Shown: piece after piece, positions 43,801-54,600 of the stretch
Layout of the letters: the number at the start of each line of letters is the position of its first letter
Numbering within the stretch: the first letter of the stretch is position 1
Assembly: GCF_022919135.1 (NCBI RefSeq)
Contig: NZ_CP095049.1
Coordinates: 5,713,001 to 5,777,000 of the forward strand
DNA from: Hymenobacter cellulosivorans
GTDB taxonomy: Bacteria > Bacteroidota > Bacteroidia > Cytophagales > Hymenobacteraceae
DNA: 64,000 nucleotides
Direction of reading: 5' to 3'
The notes under the pieces: generated by a model
Seen by the model: only the letters and a program-made list of their open reading frames with translations
The model's database searches: none
What the model was told of the DNA's origin: nothing
Program-made: the position numbers and the translations under genes

Positions 43801-44141
43801 AGAATGGCCAGCCTAACAACGTACGGGTAAGCAACACGGATTACGGCCTGTTTGGCTACGTGTACCAGCCCAACTCGGCTTTCGTGTATGATGCCAGCTT
43901 CGTGAAGCTCCGTGAAGTAGCCCTGAGCTTTGCTCTGCCGAAGACTCTGACCACCCGTTTGGGCTTCGTAAAAGGTGCTGATATCTCTGTTATCGGTCGT
44001 AACCTTTGGATTATTCACAAAAACCTGCCCGACGCTGACCCCGAAGAAAGCCTCGGCTCTGGCAACCTGGGCCAAGGCTACCAGGTAGGCTCCTATCCTA
44101 CCACCCGCACGATCGGTGCTAACCTCCGCCTCAGCTTCTAG
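40899..44141 (+). CDS. SusC/RagA-family TonB-linked outer membrane protein 1
   Basis: 1080 residues from the ATG at 40899 (MKKLLFMVILLMTSLLQQAIAQ, a signal peptide); a frame from 40806 adds 31 unrelated residues. Order: carboxypeptidase-regulatory-like domain (about 25-105, ISGRVTDQANGQGLPGVTV), TonB-box region LGEVVVTALG, plug domain with VVDGVPISNL and VLKGAAATALYGERGS, then the 22-strand barrel ending in LRLSF. Forms the ligand-gated transporter with its SusD lid, encoded 12 bp downstream. Codons favour CGT, GGT, GCT and AAC/TTC/TAC, suggesting high expression. Substrate unknown. Confidence 0.95.
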   Translation: MKKLLFMVILLMTSLLQQAIAQDRTISGRVTDQANGQGLPGVTVLVKGTTIGASTGADGSYSLSVPASATTLSFTSIGYTAIERPIGASTSIDVALGTDTKTLGEVVVTALGVERTRNSLAYSATQIESSDITVARNPNAINSLSGKVAGLAITQPNTPGGSSNVVIRGTKSLFGSNQALFVVDGVPISNLNTNSTDQATGRGGYDYGNAAGDLNPDDIASTTVLKGAAATALYGERGSNGVILITTKKGRRGFNVTLNTGVTAGKIDKSTFIKYQDKYGAGYGQYYSSDDGFFNLDADDNLVAPTSEDASYGGRFNPNLLVRQWGSYTPGSPTFGRATPWVAAANGPIDFFETAVSTLNSISLDGGNDMGSFKIGYSNNVERGILPNSRINKDIVNFAGSMNMNSKLTVSTTVNFTRLTGLGRYGSGYGSENIMTNFRQWWQTNVDIKEQKEAYERDQTNATWNYASPENDDFSPIFWNNPYFVRYKNYENDERYRTFGNVAATYKFADWFNVLGRVTVDSYDEMQEERSAVGSTQASYVPFYSRYNNTYREFNYDLIGNFTKNFNEDFSFQGLIGANLRRQYRSSIFAITNGGLALPEVYALTNTVSPLEAPTETQTSVGVDGIFASATLGYRDRIFLDLTARRDKSTTLRKGNNTFVYPSASLGYVFSETFRETAPWLSYGKARISYAEVGAGTSALNIYDSYRQNAALGNAAISYLPRTKNNEDLVPERTRSGEVGLELSFLENRLGIEGAFYQTNTVNQIIPLRISTATGYNARYVNSGEVRNRGVELTGYVMPVRNDNITWKLAANWTRNRNEVLSLFEGVDNIVLATYNGGVTSNAAVGEAFGVITGTDFVYLNGQKVVDEEGYYLQSSANTRIADPNPKWRGGITNTVTYKGLSLNFLIDIRKGGQVFSLDRYYGQATGLTPETADLNDLGNESRAPIVQNADGSYASNSGGVILPGVFENGQPNNVRVSNTDYGLFGYVYQPNSAFVYDASFVKLREVALSFALPKTLTTRLGFVKGADISVIGRNLWIIHKNLPDADPEESLGSGNLGQGYQVGSYPTTRTIGANLRLSF

Positions 44142-44153
44142 ATTTTAAGAAAC

Positions 44154-45596
44154 ATGAAAAAGACTATCTTAATCTCTCTCTCAACGCTTGCGCTTGCTAC
44201 AAGCTGCGTTGATAGCTTGACGGATTACAACATTGATCCTAAGAACCCTGCTAACGTAACGGGCCCGTCGCTTTTCGCCGGTGCCGAGCGTTCCCTCACC
44301 CGGCTAGTTGTCAGCACCAACGTTAACGATAACCCTTTCCGCCTGTGGGTTCAGTACTGGGCAGAAACGACTTATCTCGACGAGACGCGCTACAACATCA
44401 AAAGCCGTCAGATTGACCGTCAGCTGTGGGATGGCTACTATGCCATCCTGCGCAACCTGGTTGAGGCCAAGAACTTGGTTCCCAACAACAAGTTCGTGGC
44501 GGCCAAGGTACAAGCCAACCAGCAGGCTTGCATCGAGATTCTGTCGGTATACACTTGGGCTACCTTGGTAAATACCTTTGGTGACGTACCCTACACGGAA
44601 GCACTTGACTTCAACAAGTCACAGCCGAAGTATGACGATGCCAAAACCATCTACAACTCGCTGTTTACGCGTCTCGACGCCGCCATTGCCACTCTGGATC
44701 CAAAGGAAGAAGGCATGGGTGCTCAGGACGCCATCTACAATGGCGACGTAGCTCAGTGGATTAAGTTCGGCAACTCGTTGAAGCTGCGTCTGGCTTTGAC
44801 TATTGCTGATGATGATGCCGCTAAAGCCAAAACCTTGGCCGAGCAGGCTTCGAAAGACGTGTTCGAGTCACTAAGTGACCAGGCTCAGCTCATCTTTGTC
44901 GCTTCGCCGCCAAACACTAACCCACTGTTTGAAGACTTGGTACAGAGTGGTCGTCACGACTTCGTTGGCACTAACTTCTTCATCAATGACAATTTGTTGA
45001 AGCTGAAGGACCCACGTGTAGGTGCCTACTTCAGAATACCTAACAACCCTAACTTCCCAACTTACAGGGGTGGTGTCAATGGTGCTGGCAACAACTTCAA
45101 CAACTTTTCGGAGCCTGGTGCTGCGCTGCTGAATCCGGCTCTGCCGGGTGTGCTGCTCTCCTACCCAGAAGTGGAATTCCTGCTGGCAGAAGCTGTATCG
45201 CGTGGATTCGCGGTAGGCGGTGGCAGCGTTGAAGACCACTACAATGCAGGTGTTACGGCTTCTATCTCGCAATGGGGTGGCACTGAGGCACAGGCACAGG
45301 CTTATCTGGACCAGCCGACGGTTGCCTTCACTACCGCTAGCGGTACGAATGACCTGGAGAAAATTGGCTTCCAGAAGTGGATTGCCCTGTACGACCAGCC
45401 CGTAACGGCCTGGACGGAATGGCGCCGTCTGGATACTCCTAAACTGACGCCGGCTAGAGGTGCATTGAGCGTAATCCCGCTGCGGGTTACGTATCCAACC
45501 ACGGAAAGCAACCTGAACAAAGCCAACTACAATGCGGCTTCGGCTCTCATTGGTGGGGATGCGGTATCCAACCGGATTTTCTGGGATAAGAAATAA
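44154..45596 (+). CDS. SusD-like outer membrane lipoprotein 1 (SusD-like_2 group)
   Basis: 480 residues. Lipoprotein signal ending LALATSC. DYNIDPKNPANVTGPSLFAGAE (in parts), WVQYWAETTYLDETRYN and the GDVPYTEAL motif place it in the SusD/RagB-like group with PF12771 character rather than classical SusD. Surface lid that captures ligand for the SusC encoded just before it. Followed by a strong terminator. Confidence 0.93.
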   Translation: MKKTILISLSTLALATSCVDSLTDYNIDPKNPANVTGPSLFAGAERSLTRLVVSTNVNDNPFRLWVQYWAETTYLDETRYNIKSRQIDRQLWDGYYAILRNLVEAKNLVPNNKFVAAKVQANQQACIEILSVYTWATLVNTFGDVPYTEALDFNKSQPKYDDAKTIYNSLFTRLDAAIATLDPKEEGMGAQDAIYNGDVAQWIKFGNSLKLRLALTIADDDAAKAKTLAEQASKDVFESLSDQAQLIFVASPPNTNPLFEDLVQSGRHDFVGTNFFINDNLLKLKDPRVGAYFRIPNNPNFPTYRGGVNGAGNNFNNFSEPGAALLNPALPGVLLSYPEVEFLLAEAVSRGFAVGGGSVEDHYNAGVTASISQWGGTEAQAQAYLDQPTVAFTTASGTNDLEKIGFQKWIALYDQPVTAWTEWRRLDTPKLTPARGALSVIPLRVTYPTTESNLNKANYNAASALIGGDAVSNRIFWDKK

Positions 45597-45616
45597 TCCT
45601 TCAAACAATCCTTCTG

Positions 45617-45650
45617 AAAAAGGGCTGCCAGATTTGGCAGCCCTTTTTTT
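45617..45650 (+). terminator. Terminator of the first susCD pair
   Basis: 14-bp stem (AAAAAGGGCTGCCA with its complement) around GATT, followed by seven T. Confidence 0.92.
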
Positions 45651-45863
45651 GTCTGGTTAACGCCTACTGGTGCCTATCATCAATGGTATGATGATGGACA
45701 CCAGTGGCCTTTGTGATAGCCTTTATAGCTTGGATTAAAGAACAAAAAGAATATAAATACCCGGCTATATAGGCTACGGAGGAGTAAGAAATTATATCTA
45801 TTTTTAGGATTACGATTTTGTTTCAGTGCACACTTATTTGTTTCATTCTCATTTCCCTCTTTC
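45651..45863. other. Intergenic region upstream of the second susC
   Basis: 213 bp, AT-rich compared with the rest of the window. A 120-codon minus-strand frame here is antisense noise extending into susC. No clean promoter consensus found. Confidence 0.4.
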
Positions 45864-48800
45864 ATGAAAAGACTCTTACTAATGAGTTTATTCTTGTCCT
45901 TAACCTTGATTGGAAGCGCCTGGGCGCAGACTCGGGTTATTTCCGGACGAGTACTTGATGTCACGACCAATGACGGCCTACCGGGCGTAAGCGTCTTGGT
46001 AAAAGGCACCAGCATCGGTACCGCCACCAATGCGGAAGGCAACTACACCTTGTCAGTTCCTACAGATGCGACAGCTCTTATTTTCAAGCAGCTAGGCTAC
46101 GGTTCACAGGAGCAAGCCATTACCAACAGCAATACGATTGACGTTACGCTCTCAGTAAACACTGAAGAGTTGGGCGAAGTAGTTGTAACAGCTTTGGGCA
46201 TCTCGCGCGAAAAACGGGCGCTGGGCTATGCGGTTGCTGATATCAAACCAGAGCAACTGGTGCAGAAGTCGGAGCCGGATGTAATCCGGACCCTGTCGGG
46301 TAAGGTTGCCGGGGTGGTAGTTTCCAACGCCAGCAGCACTCCTGGTGCATCAACCCGGATCATCATTCGTGGCAATACCTCGTTGAGCAAGGCCAACGGC
46401 CCGTTGTTCGTAGTGGACGGTATTCCTTATGATAACCAGCAGACCGACTCGGATGATCCACTGGTGGAGGGCACCAACTACTCTAACCGCGCCGCTGACA
46501 TCGATCCAAACAACGTGCTGTCGATGACAGTGCTGAAAGGGGCTGCCGCAGCGGCTCTATATGGCTCACGGGCCGCCGGCGGCGTTATTGTCATTACGAC
46601 CAAAACCGGTAACCGCCAGGGTGGCGCGAAGGGCATCCAGATTGGCTATAACATGGGCTATTCGGTAGAGAAAATTGCCGGTTTGCCCGAATACCAGAAT
46701 AGCTACGGCACGGGCGCAAACTTCGTAGGCCCTTTCCTGACCAATGGCTCCTGGGGTCCTCGCTTTGGCAGCCCACAAGCGCCGGTCACTATTGCCCATC
46801 CCCAGGCTGGCGATCCTAATTTTCCTGAAATACCTGTCGGCACGACTATTCCGTATCAGGCAGCCCCTAACAATGTGAAGGACTTCTTCAACGCGGGTAG
46901 CCTGTTCGAAAATTCGGTTTCCTTGACCAGCAACGGTGATAATGCAAGGTTCAGTGCCATTCTTTCCCGCGCTGACCAAAAGGGTATTATTCCCAATTCC
47001 TCTTTCGTGCGCAACAACATTAGCGCTGGGGGTGCGGGCACCTACAAAAAGTTCACCATTGGGGGCAACGTAGCTTACACTAACTCCGAGCAGCGTGGTC
47101 CGCTGGTGGGGGCAGCAGTGCCCAAGGGGGAGCGTCAGCCTTCTCTCGGATTATGTTTCTGCCGCGGAACCTAGACCTACAGGCTCTGCCCAACACCGAC
47201 CCCGTGACCAACGCCTCGGTCTTTGGCTGGCTTACCTCCCAGGCAGACAACCCAATCTGGTCAACCCAAAATAACTCCTTTACCTCCCGTGTTGACCGGG
47301 TAGTAGGTAGCATTACGGCGGGATATACCATTAAAGATTGGCTCTCGTTGAGCTACCTCGGTGGTATCAACACCTATAGTGATGCTCGTCGCTCGACTAT
47401 CCGTCCTGGCAACTCTGGTAAGTATACTACGGGCCGTACTGTGGAGGACAACATCCGCAATACCGAACTGGACCAGACAATCTTGTTGACATTTGACAAG
47501 AACCTGACTGAAGATATCAGCCTCAAAGCCATTATCGGCAACAACCTTAACCAGCGCCAGTATGAGTCGACTTCCTTCCTGGGAACGGGTAGCGTTGTTT
47601 TCGGCATTGATAATATCGGTAACGCTACAGCCGTGAAACCTTACGGCCCGGTTACTACCAAGCGCCGCCTGATGGGTTTGCTCAGCGACGTGACCTTGGG
47701 CTACAAAGACTGGGCATACCTTAATGGTACGGCCCGCCGCGACGCCTCTTCTACCCTGAACAAAAACGGTGTAGTAGGCAATTCCGGTAAAGGCTTCTTC
47801 TATTATAGTGGTAGCGCCTCCGTTGTTTTCACGGAAGCTCTAGCTCTTGATTACTCGTGGCTTTCTTCAGGCAAAGTGCGTGTTGGCTATGCCCGCGTTG
47901 GTAATGACGCCAGCCCTTACGAATCGGGGCTGCCAACTTATACCAGCAACCCCAGCTACGGCAACAACGTCGGCACGACCGACTTCCCGTTTGGTGGAAT
48001 TGCAGCGCAGGCCCTGGGCTTCCGGATTAATAACCCTGCTCTGACGCCGGAGTTTACCAATGAAATTGAAGTTGGTACCGACTTAGACTTCTTTAAAGGC
48101 CGCGTCAGTATTGCTGCTTCCTACTACAGCCGCAAAACGACCAACCAGATTGCGCAGGTATCCCTGCCGACTGCCACGGGCTTCTACGAGCTGACCACCA
48201 ACTTTGGCGAGATTTCCAATAAAGGCGTGGAGCTGGCCGCTACCGTGGTTCCTGTCGACGCAAAGGGCTTCCGCTGGTCGAGCACGTTTAACTTCACCCA
48301 CAACAAGAACATTGTAGAGAAGCTAACGGAAGGCGTAGATCAAATTGCTATTACGCCCGGTTTCGGCTCGGGTCTGGTACAGCCCATCCTGATGCCGGGG
48401 CAGCCATTCGGCGTGCTGTATGGCTCCAATGTAGACCGTGATGACCAGGGCAATGTGCTGATTGACCCCACTACGGGCCGAATGATTCCGGCGTTGAACC
48501 CGAAGATTATCGGCAACCCGAACCCCCAGTTCCTGATGGGCTTTGTGAACCAGTTCACGTTTAAGGGCATCACGCTGAACACCCTCATCGACTACCGTAA
48601 AGGCGGCAGCATTTATTCCACCACGCTGCAGTCGGAACTGGGCCGGGGCGTGACCAGAGACACCGAGGACCGCGACCAGCTCTACATCATCAAGGGGGTA
48701 CAGGGAGACCCGATTACCCACCTTCCCCTGCGTGATGCCGACGGCAATACGATTCCGAACAACAGAGCCATTTCGCTGAATGATTACTATTTCGGTACGG

Positions 48801-49102
48801 GTTCGGCTGGTATCGGTGGCACTGCTGAGCAATCCATCTACGACGCTACTACGGTTCGTTTGCGCGAGGTGACCCTAGGTTACGATCTGCCCAAGTCGTT
48901 GCTCGAGAAGACTCCGTTCGGCGTGATTAACGTTTCGCTCTCGGGCCGCAACCTGTACTGGTATTCGCCCAACATTCCGAAGTATACCAACTTCGACCCC
49001 GAGGTAAATACATATAACTCGGCTTCGAGCGCTCAGGGTATTGAATTCACCAACTCGCCCTCGACGCGGCGGTATGGCATTAACCTGCGGGTAACTTTCT
49101 AA
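45864..49102 (+). pseudogene. SusC/RagA-family protein 2, interrupted by a frameshift
   Basis: The first part (45864 to about 47111, 416 residues) has a signal peptide (SLFLSLTLIGSAWAQ), the regulatory-like domain, the TonB/plug motifs VVDGIPYDNQ and VLKGAAAAALYGSRAAGG. The rest (47111-49102, 663 residues) reads on in the -1 frame from GGSSAQGGASAFSRIMF and ends in INLRVTF. Without a shift the first frame stops at 47174. Joined, the product is about 1079 residues, the normal size. The break falls at a run of five G (47108-47112): one lost base explains it. It may be a true mutation, a slippage site or an assembly error. Its SusD follows 22 bp later. Confidence 0.88.
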
Positions 49103-49124
49103 TTCTGACTTTCCTGTTTCTGAT

Positions 49125-50750
49125 ATGAATTTACGTAAAGGGACTGCTCTGCTAGGCTTCCTAAGCCTGCTGGCAACCACGCCGGGCTGCAAAGACTTCT
49201 TCGATGTCAACGTAGACCCCATCAATGCCACTTCGGCCCGCGTGGAACAATTACTTCCGGCTTCACAAGGTGCCATGAGCGTCTACCTGGGTCTGAGCGC
49301 CCTGGGCCTGAGCCAACCGACTTCTACCTTGGTCAACCAGCTCTCCAGCACCCGCGGCATTGGTTCCTACACCCCTGATGGCGACTCGTTCAGCAACCAG
49401 TGGGGCGGCCTCTATGCTGATTGCTTGGTTAACACCGAGCAGATCATCAAGCAGGCAACGGCCTCGCAGAGCTCGGATTATCTGGGTATTGCTCAAATCC
49501 AAAAGGCGTATGTATTCAGCCAAATGGTGGATATGTGGGGTGATATTCCCTATTCACAGGCTTTGCAGGGCATAGCTAATCCGGCACCCAAGTTTGACAA
49601 GGACTCTGACATCTATAAGGACCTGTTCGTCTTGATTGATGAGGGTTTGCAGAATCTGGCGAAGCCTAGCTCTTCCACTACGTTGCCTTCTGCCGATCTT
49701 ATTTACGGCGGTGATAAAGCTAAGTGGGCTCGCCTGGGCCGGACGCTGAAGTTGAAGCTCCTGAACCAGATTCGGCTCAATCCCACACCGGTAATGAGTG
49801 CCACCGAGCTGAACACTCAGGTACAAGCCCTGCTTACTCAGGACCTGATAACTGCAATAGGCGACGACTACGAGTTCCGCTACAATGCCTCTACAACGCC
49901 GGAAAACCGTAATCTTGGTTTTATTGCCGACTATGTAACGGCCAGCCGGGAAAACACGATTGGCCGGTTTTTCTACGTAGACGTGATGTCACCCAGTTAC
50001 CTCAATGGAAACACTGCTGATCCGCGTCTGCCATATTATTTTTACAATCAGTTGCCGAAGAGCGCACCAGCGCAGGCCACTATCGATTTTCAGGCAGGAC
50101 CATTTGCTACTGTTTTATTAGGCAGCATTGGGCCGAACGCCAACCAATCGGTATCAAACCAGATTACTCTTCCCGGTCTGTACGCAGTAGGCGGAAAGTT
50201 TGACCCCAACGGGTTCGGAGGCAAAGCTGATGGTAACTCGGGTAAGGGCATAGTCGCGCAACGCTTCCTGACTTCAGCCAGTCGCTACTTCACGGAAGCT
50301 GAAGTACGCCTGACGATCCTAAACGACCAAGCCGGAGCTACAGCAGCCTTTAAGAAAGGAATAGAGGCTGCGTTTGACAAAGTAAACGACATCGCCAGCA
50401 AAGACGGTAGCCAAACCATTAGCACGAGTGCCAGAGATGCTTACGTTACTAGTGCTTTAAGTCGGGGTACTACTTTGTCTAATATCATTCTGGAGAAGTA
50501 TAAGGCTGGCTGGGGATTCGGAGAAGACATTTATACCGACTACCGCCGTACGGGCTTCCCGAAAATTACGCTACCTGGTGGGACGGACGTTAGACCAGGT
50601 ACTAGTATTTTACTAGAGCCCCATACTCGCCTGACGGGGGGCTACCCACGTCGCCTGCCTTATCGGCAGGATGACCTGACGTCCAATCCGAACGCACCCA
50701 AACAACAGCCCAACGTGGTACTCGACAAGATTTTCTGGGACAGAGGCTGA
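49125..50750 (+). CDS. SusD-like outer membrane lipoprotein 2 (SusD-like_2 group)
   Basis: 541 residues, lipoprotein signal ending LLATTPGC. FFDVNVDPINATSARVEQLLP, MVDMWGDIPYSQAL and the C-terminal NPNAPKQQPNVVLDKIFWD (read in parts) match the SusD-like_2 style, including the shared ending DKIFWDRG / NRIFWDKK with SusD 1. Intact, although the SusC before it is frameshifted. Codon use is less optimised than in pairs 1 and 3. Confidence 0.93.
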   Translation: MNLRKGTALLGFLSLLATTPGCKDFFDVNVDPINATSARVEQLLPASQGAMSVYLGLSALGLSQPTSTLVNQLSSTRGIGSYTPDGDSFSNQWGGLYADCLVNTEQIIKQATASQSSDYLGIAQIQKAYVFSQMVDMWGDIPYSQALQGIANPAPKFDKDSDIYKDLFVLIDEGLQNLAKPSSSTTLPSADLIYGGDKAKWARLGRTLKLKLLNQIRLNPTPVMSATELNTQVQALLTQDLITAIGDDYEFRYNASTTPENRNLGFIADYVTASRENTIGRFFYVDVMSPSYLNGNTADPRLPYYFYNQLPKSAPAQATIDFQAGPFATVLLGSIGPNANQSVSNQITLPGLYAVGGKFDPNGFGGKADGNSGKGIVAQRFLTSASRYFTEAEVRLTILNDQAGATAAFKKGIEAAFDKVNDIASKDGSQTISTSARDAYVTSALSRGTTLSNIILEKYKAGWGFGEDIYTDYRRTGFPKITLPGGTDVRPGTSILLEPHTRLTGGYPRRLPYRQDDLTSNPNAPKQQPNVVLDKIFWDRG

Positions 50751-50789
50751 GTTCGTCTATCTGTCTTACCCCTCTAACTTCGACTTCCC

Positions 50790-51380
50790 ATGAAAAAAAT
50801 AATTTTTGGCTTGTTGTTACTGGTTGCCTTCGGCGGAACTCTGAGTTCCTGCAAAGAGGATAGTGCCATACCAGCGCCAGCCGTAGAAAGTGTGCCCCTT
50901 GTCCTTCCACAGATTACTACCGGAAAAGACTTTTTCAACATTCTTGCTGCCCGGGCTGCTACCAACACAAACCCGACACGTCCCATCTTTGAGTTTACCC
51001 TCGCCCCTAACCAGCAGCGTGACCTGAAGCTGCAAACCATCGAGGTATACAAGAGCTTCCGCCGTGGTGATTTGCTTGGCCCCCGCGTGAAGGTAGGTGA
51101 CTACAGTTCGTTCCCGGCTACGGTTAGCCTCACTAGCACCGAGGCGCTGAAAGACTTGCAGCGCTACACGGGCACCTCCCTGGTGTCGGTAATCCCCCCC
51201 GGTGGACCGGATGTAACCAACATCCTGCTTTCGCCGAACGATGCTATCGTCTTTACCTTCGAATATATAGTAGAGGGTGGCCGCCGGATCGTCCTGACTC
51301 CGGTAAACTCTATGAACATCCCTAGTGGAACTCAGATCTTGGCTCCATACGCAGCAGTTGCCGTCTTCCGCAATCCTTAA
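50790..51380 (+). CDS. Lipoprotein linked to the second susCD pair
   Basis: 196 residues. Signal peptide ending GGTLSSC (lipobox). The mature part is mainly beta-strand in character (FEFTLAPNQQRDLKLQTIEV, IVEGGRRIVLTPVNSMNIPS, each read in part) without membrane segments. No family recognised; small surface lipoproteins encoded after susD often add ligand binding (SusE/F-like role). It is 40 bp after susD 2 and ends in a terminator, so it belongs to that operon. Confidence 0.8.
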   Translation: MKKIIFGLLLLVAFGGTLSSCKEDSAIPAPAVESVPLVLPQITTGKDFFNILAARAATNTNPTRPIFEFTLAPNQQRDLKLQTIEVYKSFRRGDLLGPRVKVGDYSSFPATVSLTSTEALKDLQRYTGTSLVSVIPPGGPDVTNILLSPNDAIVFTFEYIVEGGRRIVLTPVNSMNIPSGTQILAPYAAVAVFRNP

Positions 51381-51698
51381 TCTGGGTCTGTAATTAAACC
51401 AATAGCAAGGGCTGGCTTCCTCGGAAAGTCAGCCCTTTTTTTGCCCATAAAAATTAAGAATTAGCAAACTGTTAAAATACGTATGGCAATTCCAACAATC
51501 CATTATAATCCACCCCTGTTAAATGCCAAAGTTATATTGCTAACGGTATATATGTCTATTTGTAAGGGGCCTGGAAAATTATGGGCCGACGAAAAAAAAG
51601 TGGCGAGACAGTATAGTTTCGGCTAACTGTGAGTATTTTTAAGAAGTAAAAGCGGTTTTTTCGCCCCCGCTTATATTTTAACCCAAACTTTTTTCTGC
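51381..51698. other. Intergenic region with terminator and AT-rich leader
   Basis: 318 bp. The terminator of the second Sus operon lies at 51407-51442. The remainder is the most AT-rich stretch of the window (TTATATTGCTAACGGTATAT region) and must carry the third susC promoter; I find no exact TTG/TAnnTTTG pair. A small hairpin AAGCG/CGCTT lies near 51650-51672. Confidence 0.5.
51407..51442 (+). terminator. Terminator of the second Sus operon
   Basis: AAGGGCTGGCTTCC and GGAAAGTCAGCCCTT pair with one bulge, followed by seven T. Confidence 0.85.
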
Positions 51699-54600
51699 AT
51701 GAAAAAAATTCTATTCATGAGTTTACTACTCATGTTCACCCTGTTACAACAGGTGACCGCCCAGAATCGGAATATTTCCGGTCGGGTTACCGACCGCCAG
51801 TCAGGGGAAGGCCTGCCGGGTGTTACGGTACTTTTGAAAGGTACCACAAATGGAGTTTCTACGAATTCTGACGGAACGTACACGCTGAGCGTTCCATCGG
51901 CCGGGGGCACACTGGTATTTAGCTCTATTGGCTACATCCAGACCGAGCGCGCCATTGGCACGGAAGATCAGCTCAACATCGGCCTGGCCGGTGACAGCAA
52001 GCAGCTGAGCGAAGTAGTAGTAACGGGTTACGGTACGCAGGAACGCCGTGACGTAACGGGCTCTATTGCTTCGGTACAGGGTGAGTCTATCTCCAATCTG
52101 GCTACGCCCAGCTTTGCCCAGCAACTCTCGGGCCGTGCTGCCGGTGTAACCGTAACGACGCCTTCGGGTCTGCTGGGTCAGCAGCCCCGCATCCTGATCC
52201 GTGGTGTTAACTCGATTTCGTCGGGTACGACTCCTCTGATTGTAGTTGACGGTGTGCCGATCTTCACCGGTAGCCAGAGCCAGCTGGGCTCAGGCTTCAC
52301 CAACAACCCCCTGGCCGACATCAACCCCAACGACATTGAGAGCTACGAAGTCCTGAAAGACGGTTCTTCCTCGGCTATCTACGGTTCGCGGGCTGCCAAC
52401 GGCGTTATCCTGATTACCACCAAAAAAGGTAAGCTGGGCCGTGCTCAGGTAAACTACGACACGTACTTCGGCTGGGCCAAAACGCTGAAGCGTTACAAAG
52501 TGCTGGGTGCTGATGACTTCATCACCATCAGCAACGAAAAGGCAAAGAACGCCAACTCTGCTTCGACGGGTATTGCTTTCCCTTACCTGGAAGGCGGCTC
52601 GCCGGTGAGCACCGACTGGCAGGACGAAATCTTCCGCACGGGCTTCCAGCAGAACCACGTTCTGTCGGTATCGGGCGCTACGGACAAGACCAACTACTAC
52701 TTCTCCGGTGGCTACACCAACCAGACGGGCGTTGTTCGCTCTAACGAACTGCAGCGTTTCTCGTTCCGTTCGAACCTGGACCAGCAAGTAAAGGATTGGT
52801 TCCGCGTAGGCTTCAACCTGGGCGCTAGCCGCACCGAAACCCGCGGTCTGAACACGTCGACCAACGGTATTTCGGGCAACATCACCAACGCACTGTCGGC
52901 ATTCCCGAACGTGCCTGCTCGTAACCCCGACGGCACTCCCTATGTTGACCCCACCTCGGGCACGCTGGGCCAGGGTAACAACACCCAGCCTATTTCCTTC
53001 GCTTACCCGAACATTATTTTCCAGCTGGACAATAACATCTTCCGCAACCAGAGCTACCGCTTGCTGGGTAACGTCTACGGTGAAGTTGAGCCGGTAAAAG
53101 GCCTGCGTCTGCGTGGTCAGTTCGGTACCGACACCAACCTCAATGATGACTTCCAGTACCTGGACCCCCGTCAGGGTGACGGCCGCAGCTCCAACGGTCT
53201 CGTAGTACAGAGCCAGGCGCCCAACGTGCGTTGGAACTCGCAGGCTACGGCTACCTACCAGAGCACGCTCGGTACCGACCACAAGATTAACATCGTAGCT
53301 GGTGGTGAGTGGCAGAAGTCGCGTCAGCAGTACTTCTATGCTCAAGGCCAGGGCCTGTCGGACCTGTACTTCGGCAAAAACAACATCATCTCGAACACCA
53401 TCACCACGCCTAACATCTTCGGTGACTTCGCCGAGCGTGGCTATCAGTCGTACTTCGGCCGGGCTAACTACTCGTTCAAAGACCGCTACCTGTTGACGGC
53501 TACGGTACGTGCCGACAAAATTTCGTCGCTGCCAACTAATAACCGTCTGGGTTACTTCCCCGGTGGTTCGCTGGGCTGGCGTGTATCGGAAGAACCTTTC
53601 TTCAAAAGCGCTGGTATCAGCTTCATTTCTGACCTGAAGCTCCGTGGTTCGTACGCCGTAGTAGGTAACACCGAAATCGGTGACTATCCTTACGCTGGCT
53701 TGTTCGGTGCTGGTAAATATGGTACGCAGGCTGGTATTGGCTACAACACCAGCGGCCAGTTCGGCAACGCTAACCTGAAGTGGGAAAACTCCAAGAAGAC
53801 CGACTTCGGTATCGACCTGGGCTTCCTCGACAACCGCTTCACGGTAACGGCCGACTACTACGAGAACAACAACGACGACCTGATCCTCTTCGTGCGTACT
53901 CCTGTTAGCCTCGGTGTTCCGCTGAACGGCTACAGCGCCAACGTAGGTGCTATGACCAGCAAAGGTTTCGAATTGACGGTAAACACGCAGAACGTCCGCA
54001 CGGAAGACTTCTCGTGGAGCACCAACTTCAACTTCTCGACCAACAACACCAAAATCACTCGTTTGGCTAACGGCAACGAGGATATCCTGAACCCCTACAA
54101 CGTAACGCGCTTAGGTGAGCCTATCGGTGCTATCTACGGCTACCAGTACGAGGGTGTAAACCCCGCCAATGGTAACCCGATCTACCGCAAGCAGGATGCC
54201 GCTGGCACGCTGGTACAGGGCAACCTGGACACCCGTAGCTACGTGCTCTACGACCCATCGAACCCCGGCGACGTGAGCAAAGCTGCAACGCTGAGCGCTG
54301 CAACGGACCGTAAAGTTCTGGGCAACTCGAACCCGACTTTCTTTGGTGGCTTGACCAACACGCTCACCTACAAAGGCTTCGACTTCGAAATCTTCGCTCG
54401 CTACTCGGGTGGCAACAAGATTATGAACGTTACGCGTCAGCAATTGCTGCGCATGGACTTCGTAAACAACAGCACCGAGATTCTGGACCGCTGGACTCCC
54501 ACGAACACCAACACGAACACTCCTCGTGTAACGCTGAACAACTCGGACTTCACCAACAAGAACGGGGAAGCTACCTCGCGCTTCGTAGAGAAAGGTGACT

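Noticed and set aside
46566-49102. Two independent genes for the second SusC
   Set aside because: The halves join into one full-length SusC when one base is restored at the G5 run.
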